Source of the DNA: Lyngbya aestuarii BL J
GTDB lineage: Bacteria > Cyanobacteriota > Cyanobacteriia > Cyanobacteriales > Microcoleaceae
Assembly (NCBI RefSeq): GCF_000478195.2
Contig: NZ_AUZM01000038.1
Span: 1 to 60,686, forward strand
Length of the DNA stretch: 60,686 nucleotides
Direction of reading: 5' to 3'
Shown here: positions 35,678-44,824 of the stretch, one piece after another
Numbering within the stretch: the stretch's first letter is position 1
Layout: each line of letters opens with the position of its first letter
The notes under the pieces: model-generated
Databases searched by the model: none
Told to the model about the DNA's origin: nothing
The model's input: the letters and a program-made list of their open reading frames with translations, nothing else
Translations under genes and position numbers: made by a program

Positions 35678-36778
35678 TTAGCTGATGTTTAAATTCACAA
35701 TCAAGGTCAATAAAAAGGTCATTTGTGCCGCTAATACCATTAAGTAAACCACAGCTCGCGGCTTAAATACCGATAACATTAGACCCACTGTTTTAATATC
35801 AATCATCGGCCCAAATACCAAAAACGCTAACAGCGAACCACTGGTAAACGTTGCAGCAAAAGACAGGGCAAAAAACGCATCTACCGTTGAACAAATCGAA
35901 ACCACACCCCCCAATAACAACATCGCGACAATGGAGGAAACGGGGCCATGTCCTAAACTGAGAATAATTTCACGGGGCATCGCCACCTGTATAATCGCGG
36001 CGATCAAACTCCCAATCACTAAGATTCCCCCCAACTCCCGCAATTCTTGTACCATATTCTCAACCATCAAACCCAGACGTTCTTTAGAAGGACGCAAGAA
36101 TAGCGATCGCAAATGAATTTTTTGGCGTTTTTCGAGTTTTGCAGTCTTTTTGTCAGGTTTTCCGATGCCTTGTCCAGCTTGCCAAAACGGAATAGACTCT
36201 AATCGAACGGGTTGTTCTGCCGAACCCAACAAATAAGTTCCGGGTTGTAGTAAAGGAGAACTTTCACTCGCCTCCGCTGTTTTGTTGTCGTTCAAGCGAG
36301 GGGGCGGTAACAGACGGGCGATAGTGGGTTGAAGCATTGGGCGTAGGTCTTTTTGAAAGCTAAATACCCAACCGAGTAAAGTGGCAATAATCAGCGATAA
36401 CAAGACACGTAGAAAAACAATTTCCGGTTGGTCGCGAAAAGCTATCCAGGTAGACCATATAACAATAGGATTGATCGTCGGGGCAGCAAATAAAAATCCA
36501 ATAGCTGCTGAAGCGGGTATTCCCTGAATGATAAACCGACGGGCAACCGGAACGTTACCGCATTCACACACCGGAAAGAGAAATCCGACTAAACTCCCAA
36601 ATAAAGCCCCTAATAGCGGATGAGAGGGAACTAATGACAGCAGTTTGCGTTCATCGACTAATTGATTGAGAACACTTGAGAATAAGACTCCTAATAGCAG
36701 GAATGGTAACGCCTCAACCAGTAAGCTGAGGAAAAGCGTAAATCCGCTATTAAGTTGATTAATTAAGGTTGATTCCAT
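35678..36778 (-). CDS. YraQ/DUF318 family permease
   Basis: 366 residues, about eight membrane helices. The conserved loop FLFPVCECGNVPVARRFIIQ and FLFAAPTINPIV belong to the DUF318 permeases, as does GGVVSICSTVDAFFALSFA in the second half. In the middle lies a polar stretch (~residues 165-225). It forms a predicted permease with the TIGR03943 protein downstream. Known or proposed substrates in the family include arsenic or organoarsenicals and other small species; here it is open. Confidence 0.88.
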   Translation of the reverse strand: MESTLINQLNSGFTLFLSLLVEALPFLLLGVLFSSVLNQLVDERKLLSLVPSHPLLGALFGSLVGFLFPVCECGNVPVARRFIIQGIPASAAIGFLFAAPTINPIVIWSTWIAFRDQPEIVFLRVLLSLIIATLLGWVFSFQKDLRPMLQPTIARLLPPPRLNDNKTAEASESSPLLQPGTYLLGSAEQPVRLESIPFWQAGQGIGKPDKKTAKLEKRQKIHLRSLFLRPSKERLGLMVENMVQELRELGGILVIGSLIAAIIQVAMPREIILSLGHGPVSSIVAMLLLGGVVSICSTVDAFFALSFAATFTSGSLLAFLVFGPMIDIKTVGLMLSVFKPRAVVYLMVLAAQMTFLLTLIVNLNIS

Positions 36779-37043
36779 GCCTCATCAAGCTTGAACAGGG
36801 CGCACCCAGTTGGGAATTGGCGTGGCATTGTACAGAAGACGTGCCTCACCCCACGGGGAGATTGACGATTTTTGCAGAAAATATGACTCAAACGTTAGAG
36901 GGCGGGTCACATTATAAAAATGGGATCACAATTTTTGCTTAGAAACTCTTATTCTATCCGATAATACCATTGACGTGGTAATTGAGTTTTCAAACAAATC
37001 AAACCCTCAAGCAGATAATTGTCCCCTTTCCGGGCCAGAAAAC

Positions 37044-38879
37044 TTAGCGCACCACCAGGGGTTCAGGGACAATAATCGGGCGATCGCCGGATAACCCAAA
37101 CGCCTGATGAACGGCTTGTAATGCTTGTGTTCCCTGTTCTTCATCGACAACACAACTAATTTTGATTTCAGAGGTGGCAATCATCGAAATATTAATCTTT
37201 TCTGCGGCTAAAGCCTCAAACATTCGCGCCGCCACTCCGGGATGATCGATCATTCCCGCCCCAACAACACTGACTTTGGCGATCGCTTTATTAACCACAA
37301 TTTCCCCACACCCTAACTCACCCATGGCTTGTTCTAACACCTTTTGGGCTTGATCGGCATCAACTTGTGTGACGGTAAAAGCAATATCGCGGCTTAAAGT
37401 CCCATTAACTTGATGACAACGTTGGGACTGAATAATCATATCCACACTAATACTATGTTCAGCCAACAATGCAAACACTTTAGCGGCCATTCCCGGACGA
37501 TCTGGGATGTGACGAATAGCTAAACGGGCTTGATGGCGATCGAGGGCAACTCCGCGCACAGGCGGTAAAGGTGTGGTCGAAACAGGAGAAGCAGAAGCAG
37601 CTAAGGATGCAGAGGAAGCTAAATTGACTTCAAAGTGTTGACATAAAGCTTCAACGGCGCGATCGCAATCTTCGGCTGAGATCACACAACTGACTTTCAC
37701 CTCGGAAGTCGAAATCATCTGAATATTAATCCCCGCTTCGGCTAAGGTAGTAAACATCCCCGATGCCACATTCGGACGCCCAATCATTCCCGCCCCGACA
37801 ATACTGACTTTGGCAATGGGTGTTTGATCGCCTTTGACTTCTGGTTGTCCTAAATTCGCATCTTCGTTTTCGCCCAAAGTGGGTAATAAAGCCTCTGCTA
37901 CGGCGATCGCTTGATTGTAGGAACCCTTGCCGACAGTAAAGGTGATATCGTTAATATTACCTTCGTGAATCGACTGAATAATCAAATCCACATTTAACTG
38001 TTGTACCGCAATTCCCCCAAACAATTTCGCCGCAATACCCGGACGATCAGGCACCCGCAACAGGGAAACCGCCGCTTGGTTGGTGTCAAATTCCACCGCA
38101 TCAACGGGATGGGTTAATTCTAGCCCTTCTAAGGGTCGAGGTTGACGAGTCGGGGAAGTAACGCGAGTTCCCGGTTGATCACTCCAACTCGATCGCACCA
38201 CCAACGGCATCCCGTAATTTCTGGCAATTTCCACCGCCCGAGGATGCAACACTTTCGCCCCCAAACTGGCTAACTCCAACATCTCATCACAGGTAATTTC
38301 CGTCATCAACTGTGCTTCGGGAACCAGACGCGGATCGGTGGTTAAAATTCCCGGTACATCGGTATAAATTTCACATTGATCGGCTTGCAGGGCTGCTGCC
38401 AATGCCACGGCGGAAGTATCTGAACCGCCCCGTCCTAGCGTGGTAATTTCTAATTCTTCCCGGCTTGTAATCCCCTGGAAGCCTGCAACAACGACAACTT
38501 TACCTTTTTTGAGGTGACGTTCAATTCGATCAGTTTGAATGTGGAGAATGCGGGCGCGAGTATGTTCGGCTTCAGTGACAATACCCACTTGGGCGCCAGT
38601 CATGGAAATAGCAGGTTGTCCGAGTTCTTGGATCGCCATACTCATCAGCGCAATGCTAACTTGCTCCCCAGTCGAGAGCAACATATCCATTTCCCGACGG
38701 TTAGGTGTTGTGGAAATTTCCGTCGCCAGCTTCACCAGTTGATCGGTTGTTTTTCCCATCGCCGAAACGACGACAACAACTGAATGTTCGCGGGCTGTTT
38801 TGATGATCCGTTGAGCAACAGCTTGAATGCGTTCAACTGATCCGACTGAGGTACCACCGTATTTTTGAACAATTAGCAT
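37044..38879 (-). CDS. lysC: aspartate kinase with four ACT domains
   Basis: 611 residues from the ATG at 38879, giving the typical start MLIVQKYGGTSVGSVERI. The kinase domain has GFQGI, TTLGRGGSDTSAVALAAAL and EIYTDVPGI. The C-terminal half has two pairs of ACT domains (each pair with a segment like ISTSEVKVSCVI or IATSEIKISCVV), the arrangement known in cyanobacteria, for feedback control by lysine and threonine. It phosphorylates aspartate, the first step to lysine, threonine and methionine. The frame extends to 38966 but the internal start fits the family. Confidence 0.95.
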   Translation of the reverse strand: MLIVQKYGGTSVGSVERIQAVAQRIIKTAREHSVVVVVSAMGKTTDQLVKLATEISTTPNRREMDMLLSTGEQVSIALMSMAIQELGQPAISMTGAQVGIVTEAEHTRARILHIQTDRIERHLKKGKVVVVAGFQGITSREELEITTLGRGGSDTSAVALAAALQADQCEIYTDVPGILTTDPRLVPEAQLMTEITCDEMLELASLGAKVLHPRAVEIARNYGMPLVVRSSWSDQPGTRVTSPTRQPRPLEGLELTHPVDAVEFDTNQAAVSLLRVPDRPGIAAKLFGGIAVQQLNVDLIIQSIHEGNINDITFTVGKGSYNQAIAVAEALLPTLGENEDANLGQPEVKGDQTPIAKVSIVGAGMIGRPNVASGMFTTLAEAGINIQMISTSEVKVSCVISAEDCDRAVEALCQHFEVNLASSASLAASASPVSTTPLPPVRGVALDRHQARLAIRHIPDRPGMAAKVFALLAEHSISVDMIIQSQRCHQVNGTLSRDIAFTVTQVDADQAQKVLEQAMGELGCGEIVVNKAIAKVSVVGAGMIDHPGVAARMFEALAAEKINISMIATSEIKISCVVDEEQGTQALQAVHQAFGLSGDRPIIVPEPLVVR

Positions 38880-38981
38880 AGCAACTTGAGAATATGGGGA
38901 ATGGAATGCGATCAAGTGAGTCTGGGACATTGGACATCTATCAATACGGTTAAGTTCCGGTTGCAAAGGGTGTCCGTTAGG

Positions 38982-39371
38982 ATGTATCCGCTGTCCTCAA
39001 AACTAACTTTATATAATTATGCGTCTCCACATTTTAGACGACAGGATACCACACTGAACGTTGAACTGAGTATTGAGGGTGTTGAAGTGAGGATATCGGA
39101 TCAAATAGGGATTCATCTTGGCAGTGATAAACCGGAACAAGTCAAAGTCTTTTGCAAGGGTCAAGTCTATACTCATGTTCGCACTTATACGGTGATTAAT
39201 AAGTTACAGCAGGAACTTGTAGCTAATGGTTGGTATTTTGATGTTGTGATGCGAGGTGCGATCACTTGTGGTTTGACAGAAGAATATTGTTGGAGATTAT
39301 TTGAACATATGTATAGATTGCAGAAATATCAATTTCAACCGAATCTTCAATTAGAATCTAAGTATTACTAG
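38982..39371 (+). CDS. hypothetical protein, 129 residues
   Basis: The frame is open from 38886, but the part before 38982 overlaps the lysC promoter region, so the ATG at 38982 is a guess. Residues ~30-80 look beta-rich (NVELSIEGVEVRISDQIGIH), residues ~85-120 alternate helix and strand (TYTVINKLQQELVANGWYFD, GLTEEYCWRLFEHMY). No domain recognised and no operon partner. Confidence 0.45.
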   Translation: MYPLSSKLTLYNYASPHFRRQDTTLNVELSIEGVEVRISDQIGIHLGSDKPEQVKVFCKGQVYTHVRTYTVINKLQQELVANGWYFDVVMRGAITCGLTEEYCWRLFEHMYRLQKYQFQPNLQLESKYY

Positions 39372-39381
39372 ACTCAAAAGC

Positions 39382-41169
39382 TTACGGTTTTAAAACAAAC
39401 TCATCAAATTTTACGACTTCTGAATCCGGTTTTCGAGTATCAAAATAATAACTACTCACCGTTCCAGTGGCGGTATCAAAAATACTAAAAGCGGTAACGT
39501 CATTACTAGCAATATAGGGTAAAGGTTGACCGTTTTCTGATAAGATAGGTCTAAGATTGGGGATAACAGGTTCGAGGTTATTTGGATCACCAACGGCACT
39601 ATAATTTTTAATTTGAAAACCGGGCGGAATAAACCGTCGTTTGTCTTCTAAATAAGCCCCATAAGTATTCCCGACATTAGATGACTCTAAAAAGTGTATT
39701 CCGCTTTCACTGACAAAACGGTTCCATAAATGAGAATGTCCGTAATAGACAAACTGCACATTTGCTTGTTCTAATAAAGGCATCACATCTCGAATAATAT
39801 AATCATCTGACTTGGGATATTCATAACGAATCATTTGAATATTTCCGGCTTCATCTCGATCAATAATTTGTACCGGATCGGTATAAGCAGGAAGAATATT
39901 GTCACCCAGAGAATGAGGCGGATGATGAAACATGACGATTTTATATTTTGCTTGTTTAAACTCAGCACTATTTAATTCTTGCTGTAACCATTGATATTGT
40001 TCGCTACCTTTTTTAATCGGTTCAAATATATGTTGTCCATAACCCCAATTTTCGGGTTGATTAAAATCTTGATCTCGTTCTCGATATTTGCCTCGAATAT
40101 TTTGATTTAATCCCGGATTTCGCCAAATATTGGTAATGTATAAACTGACTAAACGAATATCCCCAAATGTAACAGAATAATAGTTTTTATTCTCGTTTGG
40201 CAAGGTAAAAATTTCAGTGTAGGTATCACTGTTAAAAGTATTATTTTTGATCCATTCCGTCTGGAATTCAGGTTTGTTTTCAGGGTTGATAGTTTGCTGA
40301 TTTTGTTGATAAATCTTCTCAGCCGCTTGACGAGGATAAGGATTGTTAAACTGTTCATTTAGTCCAACTTCAGTTGAGAACTTTCCCATCACTTCATGGT
40401 TGCCAATTGCCGGAAACAAAGGTACATTTTGAATCAGCGAACCTCCTTTGTATGTCGTGACTACACCATTTTTTTCGAGTTGATAATTTCCTCGCCCCTG
40501 CAAGAGTGGAAAGAATGCACCGCCTCGGTTATCGTCAAACCATTCGGAAGCCCGATCAGGAATATTTATTAAATCTCCAGCCAAGAAAACTGCATCAATA
40601 TTATCAATCGTTTCTACAACTTTTTGTAAGTTTGCCGCCGTCAGTGGTTTTAATTGATGATCGGAAGTTAATAATATTTTTAAAGGCGTTCCTGCTTGGG
40701 GTTTAGCCGCCAAAGAAAAGACCTCACTTTTGACTGTTCCCCCTTGATTTGTTATACTACTAACTTGATAGGGAACTCGCACACCCGGCGTTAAATTTGT
40801 AACTTCGGCTTCGTGTCGCCAAATCTCACGTTGAGTTGGTTTTTGATAAACAGTTCCGTCTGAGGTTTGTTCTCCAACTCGGGAGTTTTTATCTTCACGA
40901 GTACGACTCAGTTTAGTGGTTTTAGCAGCGACTTTTTGTTGAATATTTTCACCATAACTCACGAAATGACGAGAACCGGGAAATTCTGTAAACCAAACGA
41001 CTCGAACTGAGTTTTCTGTCGGAAGTTGTAAAAATGGATCAGTTAAAAGTTTGGGTTGCGGAAAAAGAACAATCATGGTTAAAATAAGAATGAACAGTGT
41101 AAGAATTAGAACCCCTATAATCCAAAGATTACGCGGCGAGTCCGGGGTGATAGAAGTTGTAGATGACAT
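39382..41169 (-). CDS. membrane-anchored purple-acid-phosphatase-like metallophosphoesterase
   Basis: 595 residues. One N-terminal membrane helix (LWIIGVLILTLFILILTMIV, residues ~14-33) anchors it outside the cytoplasm. Residues ~40-150 resemble the fibronectin-like domain of purple acid phosphatases (VRVVWFTEFP, EVTNLTPGVRVPYQV). The catalytic core has LTSDHQ, FLAGDLINIPD, AIGNHE, MFHHPPHSLG and YYGHSHLWNR, enough for two metals. It likely removes phosphate from external esters; phosphate control is possible but no Pho box was confirmed. Confidence 0.8.
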   Translation of the reverse strand: MSSTTSITPDSPRNLWIIGVLILTLFILILTMIVLFPQPKLLTDPFLQLPTENSVRVVWFTEFPGSRHFVSYGENIQQKVAAKTTKLSRTREDKNSRVGEQTSDGTVYQKPTQREIWRHEAEVTNLTPGVRVPYQVSSITNQGGTVKSEVFSLAAKPQAGTPLKILLTSDHQLKPLTAANLQKVVETIDNIDAVFLAGDLINIPDRASEWFDDNRGGAFFPLLQGRGNYQLEKNGVVTTYKGGSLIQNVPLFPAIGNHEVMGKFSTEVGLNEQFNNPYPRQAAEKIYQQNQQTINPENKPEFQTEWIKNNTFNSDTYTEIFTLPNENKNYYSVTFGDIRLVSLYITNIWRNPGLNQNIRGKYRERDQDFNQPENWGYGQHIFEPIKKGSEQYQWLQQELNSAEFKQAKYKIVMFHHPPHSLGDNILPAYTDPVQIIDRDEAGNIQMIRYEYPKSDDYIIRDVMPLLEQANVQFVYYGHSHLWNRFVSESGIHFLESSNVGNTYGAYLEDKRRFIPPGFQIKNYSAVGDPNNLEPVIPNLRPILSENGQPLPYIASNDVTAFSIFDTATGTVSSYYFDTRKPDSEVVKFDEFVLKP

Positions 41170-41277
41170 AATGATCTTCTAGTCGTATTTTAATCTCATA
41201 AAATCATCTGAATACATCAAAAAAAATCCCCTCACTTTTTTGAAATTAGCAAGAGGAAATTCAAGATTAACCAGTAT

Positions 41278-41346
41278 TTAAACTAAAGGAACTGTCAGGT
41301 AGGCGGCGAGAACGAAGAATGAAAATACACACAAGGGAAAGAACAT
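41278..41346 (-). CDS. 22-residue hydrophobic micro-protein with strong ribosome site
   Basis: MFFPLCVFSFFVLAAYLTVP plus LV and a stop. AGGAGGT lies 8-9 bases upstream of the ATG (plus-strand ACCTCCT at 41353-41359), which is as good a Shine-Dalgarno as any in the window. Nearly the whole peptide could span a membrane. It is the size of the smallest photosystem or NDH subunits, but I cannot match it to a named one. Confidence 0.45.
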   Translation of the reverse strand: MFFPLCVFSFFVLAAYLTVPLV

Positions 41347-41624
41347 GAAAATACCTCCTGAAGTTATAGGGTTATGATTAGGTTTACTTCTTCTAAGTAT
41401 AAATATCCCCTAAACTTGGATTTTCGTCAAGGTGAAATCACCAAAATTTTCCATCGGGAAACGTCTCAGCCTCTTACCTGCGGGATGAACCGATAACCCG
41501 GAGTTGAGGGTGACTCAAAATTCCCCTTTCTGAAATTCTCAAATTTTCTTCGTTCAAAAGTTCTCGAATCGTATAAGAATATAAAGTTGGAACACATGAC
41601 GCAACTTCCTGATACTCAACTCTT

Positions 41625-41783
41625 ATGGCCAGTTCAGACCAACAAAAGCAGAAAGTTAAAGAACACCTAGCCCGGAGTCTAGGGAAGTTCACTCAAGCTT
41701 CATCCACCTCGTACAACCCTTTGAGTTCATCAGATGAACGCAAACGTCGAGTCATGGAGCATATTCGCCTGACTAAAGGCTAG
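41625..41783 (+). CDS. 52-residue hydrophilic small protein
   Basis: ATG at 41625; MASSDQQKQKVKEHLARSLG, then a serine-rich linker and SDERKRRVMEHIRLTKG. Charged and helical at both ends, so it may bind nucleic acid or a protein partner. I do not recognise the family and see no clear ribosome site. A minus-strand frame across it is less likely. Confidence 0.45.
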   Translation: MASSDQQKQKVKEHLARSLGKFTQASSTSYNPLSSSDERKRRVMEHIRLTKG

Positions 41784-41923
41784 ACTTTAAACTGGGGTGC
41801 AGTTTTCTGATCAGTGGTGTTGAGTTGTGAGGTGAGAAAATATTCCGATTCAACATTAGTGTTAATCAGGACTGTACCCAATTTATTGTATCTTAGAATT
41901 AATATAATAATAAAATTTTGTCT

Positions 41924-42265
41924 ATGTCTTTTCATAATCAAAACCTCGAAGCTTTTCTGAAATTGTTGAAAGAAAAACCTCAACTTTTTCCGCAGTCAAA
42001 ACGTCAAGAACTAATTGAGTTGATAGAACCTTTGGAAGATGAGCTTGAAACCTTATCCGTGGCGATCGCGAAGTGGTATGAAAAATATGATGAAATTGTT
42101 GATGCTCAGTTAGAAGTTTTAAATCGTTTTATTTTGATTAGTAATTCTGGACAAAACTCGACATCACCAGCCGCACTTGCTCGTTTTTCTAAAACTGAAG
42201 TGGATTCTGTTTCCCCAACTCAACCCCAGTCTAAAAAAGAGGCTTTATTATTATATTTAAGTTAA
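41924..42265 (+). CDS. hypothetical 113-residue helical protein
   Basis: ATG at 41924; the TTG two codons earlier is not needed. Residues 1-70 are helical (NLEAFLKLLKEKPQLFPQSK; EDELETLSVAIAKWYEKYDE), residues ~75-105 are polar and low-complexity, and the end is KKEALLLYLS. No domain recognised. It converges on the recombinase gene. Confidence 0.5.
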   Translation: MSFHNQNLEAFLKLLKEKPQLFPQSKRQELIELIEPLEDELETLSVAIAKWYEKYDEIVDAQLEVLNRFILISNSGQNSTSPAALARFSKTEVDSVSPTQPQSKKEALLLYLS

Positions 42266-42280
42266 ATTTTTGCTCGACGA

Positions 42281-43576
42281 TTAAAAAATAAACTCAACAT
42301 TTAATTTCCAGTTTTTTTCTTGTCTAATAATCTCAATTTTACGGATAAATTCTCGAAAATAAAAGCGTCGTTCAGTTTCCGATAAGTCTAACCAAAATTG
42401 CTGAATAGACACAGCTTGGGCGGTTTCTTTTAAACTCACGGGGGGAAATTGAGCGAATTTTCCTTGTAGTTGGGCAATTTCTGTTTTTAGCTTATAGATT
42501 CGCAGTTGGGTGGTTTCTTCATCTAATATTCCCGTTGCGGTTAACTGGGGTAACTGAGAGATAATTTCTTGTTTTGTGGCAATAGCCTGTTTAATTTCTA
42601 TTTTAATGTTATCTAGATTGGGCATTTTTAACTCAGAAACAGCACGGGGTAAATTCTCACAAATTTGTTGAATTGTTGCATCTAAAATGTTATTATAAGA
42701 TAGGGCTTTACATTTGGATTGACGGGGACAAGCGGTGGGACGTAGATAAAGATATTCACGTTTTTTTCGATAGGTTGTGACTCGGCTAACTGTCATCAAA
42801 CAGCTACATTCACCACAGAATACTAAACCCGCTAAAGAACGAGGCGCACTTGCAGTTTTCGGTGGCATTCGTTGGTTGCGGCGCAACAGTCGATCAATTT
42901 GGGCGGCTTCTTCCCGAGACAAAATCGCCACATGAGTATTGAGAATAGTTTCACCATTTTTGTATTCTAAATCTCCTCGATAAACGGGATTTGTTAACCA
43001 TCTTCTCCCGGTTGTCACCGAAATTTTCTTGCTATATCGCTTTTCTAAATATCGCACCGCACCCCGCAACGAACCGTATATTAAAAACCGTTCAAAAAAT
43101 TCTTTAACGACTGGGGCGGTTGTTCGATCTACGGTATAGCGATCTTTTCCCCGACGATAACCGTAGGGGGCTTTTCCAGGAGGTGGTGTGGCTTTGATGC
43201 GGTTGCGGGCGTGTCCCTGACGGATGCGGCGACTGCGTTGACTGGTTTGAACTTCGGCGATTAGTTTAATTAAATCAACTTGAGTTGCATCAGAAATTGA
43301 GTTTTTTAGGTTAGATTCTATGGCAATAATTTTAACATTTAATGCTTCTAATTGCAAGAGGCGATCGCTAACTTGTTGTAAAGAATCTCCCAATTCTTCA
43401 AACCGTCGAATTAACAGATATTCTGTGGGTTCTGCTTGGCAGTCTGCTAACAGTTGATCCAGTTGTTGACGTTCTCCCAAATCTTGATAAACTTGATCGA
43501 TTTCCCAACCCCAAATCATTCGGTTCGGGGGCGTTTCTAATAACGGATCGCTGTAGGAATAAGCAATAATTTTCAT
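42281..43576 (-). CDS. cyanobacterial serine-recombinase homologue with altered active site
   Basis: 431 residues of large-serine-recombinase layout. Residues 1-100 are a resolvase-like domain (IIAYSYSDPLLE with candidate Ser7/Ser9; YLLIRRFEELGDSLQQVSDR at ~53-72). A recombinase domain follows (HARNRIKATPPPGKAPYGYR; WLTNPVYRGDL), then a zinc ribbon (CGECSCLM...CPRQSKC) and a coiled coil. In active enzymes the R-LDRLGRS-like segment carries two essential arginines; here it reads RRFEELGDS, so both are Glu/Asp. The XisF-like family is widespread in cyanobacteria. No mobile element borders are seen, so it may act as a DNA-binding protein. Confidence 0.75.
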   Translation of the reverse strand: MKIIAYSYSDPLLETPPNRMIWGWEIDQVYQDLGERQQLDQLLADCQAEPTEYLLIRRFEELGDSLQQVSDRLLQLEALNVKIIAIESNLKNSISDATQVDLIKLIAEVQTSQRSRRIRQGHARNRIKATPPPGKAPYGYRRGKDRYTVDRTTAPVVKEFFERFLIYGSLRGAVRYLEKRYSKKISVTTGRRWLTNPVYRGDLEYKNGETILNTHVAILSREEAAQIDRLLRRNQRMPPKTASAPRSLAGLVFCGECSCLMTVSRVTTYRKKREYLYLRPTACPRQSKCKALSYNNILDATIQQICENLPRAVSELKMPNLDNIKIEIKQAIATKQEIISQLPQLTATGILDEETTQLRIYKLKTEIAQLQGKFAQFPPVSLKETAQAVSIQQFWLDLSETERRFYFREFIRKIEIIRQEKNWKLNVEFIF

Positions 43577-43583
43577 AAATGCT

Positions 43584-43946
43584 TTAAACTTGACTCAGTT
43601 CGATAATATTGCCGTCAGGATCTTGAACAAATAACGCCGCTCTCCCGGATGAACTCATTTGAAAGGTGCAGTTATTTTCGGTGAGTTTTTGTTTGAATTC
43701 TTCTAACTGATCAACAGAAAATGCCAGGTGTCGATTTCGTCCCCATTTTTCATTATTAACCACATCAGGAATTACCGCAGGTGCCTGAATTAAATGTATT
43801 TGAAAGTCTCCCACTTGATACCAACTTCCCGCAAATTTGAGAGAACGTTCAACTTGAGGAAGTTCGAGAATTGTTCCATAGAAATAATCAGCTTTTTCTA
43901 AATCGGAAACTGAAATCGCTGCATGGAGAGATTGAATAATTTTCAT
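43584..43946 (-). CDS. VOC (glyoxalase/bleomycin resistance-like) protein
   Basis: 120 residues, one glyoxalase-fold module pair: LHAAISVSDLEKADYFYGTI at the start, RNRHLAFSVDQLEEF with a metal-type His, and ALFVQDPDGNIIELSQV with Glu at the end. Metal-dependent lyase, dioxygenase or binding protein; substrate unknown. It starts 8 bp upstream of the recombinase gene on the same strand, so they may be co-transcribed. Confidence 0.88.
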   Translation of the reverse strand: MKIIQSLHAAISVSDLEKADYFYGTILELPQVERSLKFAGSWYQVGDFQIHLIQAPAVIPDVVNNEKWGRNRHLAFSVDQLEEFKQKLTENNCTFQMSSSGRAALFVQDPDGNIIELSQV

Positions 43947-44000
43947 AATTGATTACACCTAAGTAACATCAACACCCAAGTAACAAACAATAACTATATT

Positions 44001-44016
44001 TCCGTGATATTACGGA
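44001..44016. promoter_or_regulatory. 16 bp inverted repeat upstream of winged-helix/ATPase/nuclease operon
   Basis: TCCGTGATATTACGGA, arms TCCGT/ACGGA, about 95 bp before the ATG at 44111. It has the same arms and spacer length as the site at 31254. TACAAT at 44040-44045 could be the -10 element, putting the palindrome at about -40, a place for a regulator. Confidence 0.5.
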
Positions 44017-44110
44017 TTTTAATCTAAAATGACCTGTCATACAATATTAGATAGAAGGAGAATCTAGGCTGATGCAAGTTTGAACAGCTTCAGTTAGTAC
44101 CATAAAACTC

Positions 44111-44782
44111 ATGCCCAATTCTGTAGATTCAAAAATCAAAACTCGTCTATTGCTGATGCTGTGGGACTTAGGCGGCGCAACCGATGAAATAAAAAAAAGT
44201 GATTTGATCAATTCGGTTAAACAAGGTAAAGATAAAGTCGCCACTTATCAACCCGTACTAGACGAATTAAACGAAAAAGGTGCGATCGCGATCACAACGA
44301 AAAACCGATCTGTTAAAGTTTCTCTAACCGATATCGGTTTGAAGATTTTAGAGGCTTGTCTCAAAAGTCCTGACTTTGAATATAACGCCAGACAACGGGT
44401 GAGAACGAAGGATTTTAACGCTATTTTGCGGTGGTTGCGACAAACAGATAATAACACAAAACAGGTCAATTCTCAACCGTCTACCCCTGAAAATAAGATT
44501 ACATCTTATGATGAGTTTAAGTCCGTCGCCTTGGAGGTTTACGATCGCCTCAACCGTGATTTCAATTATGACAATCTGGTGCCAATTTATCGCATTCGCC
44601 GGGAAATTGGGGAAAAAGTCACGCGATCGCAGTTTAGCGATTGGATGTTGGAAATGCAAGCCGAAGATATTTTTCAGCTTCAGGGAGGTAGTGTAGAAGA
44701 TAGTGCGCCCGACAAAATTCAGGATTCTATTACTACCGAATTGGCAGGGCTGCGATGCTATGCCAAGCTTTTGAAATTTTAG
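44111..44782 (+). CDS. winged-helix protein, first gene of ATPase/nuclease operon
   Basis: 223 residues. Residues ~8-95 look like a winged helix: KTRLLLMLWDLGGATDEIKK, VLDELNEKGAIAITTKNRSV, VSLTDIGLKILEACL. A polar linker (~115-130) leads to a second helical/winged domain: LEVYDRLNRDFNYDNLVPIY, RIRREIGEKVTRSQFSDWML, EDIFQLQGG. It may bind DNA and recruit the ATPase or nuclease, or be the operon repressor. No named family recognised. 42 bp to the next gene. Confidence 0.75.
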   Translation: MPNSVDSKIKTRLLLMLWDLGGATDEIKKSDLINSVKQGKDKVATYQPVLDELNEKGAIAITTKNRSVKVSLTDIGLKILEACLKSPDFEYNARQRVRTKDFNAILRWLRQTDNNTKQVNSQPSTPENKITSYDEFKSVALEVYDRLNRDFNYDNLVPIYRIRREIGEKVTRSQFSDWMLEMQAEDIFQLQGGSVEDSAPDKIQDSITTELAGLRCYAKLLKF

Positions 44783-44824
44783 CTTTGTTTTCTTTTACTT
44801 AATTCATTTTATCATCAAAATTCC

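Noticed and set aside
36779-37043. Gap between the YraQ permease and lysC as a possible riboswitch
   Set aside because: Short palindromes such as CCCCACGGGG exist, but no known riboswitch core or stable multi-branch fold was recognised.
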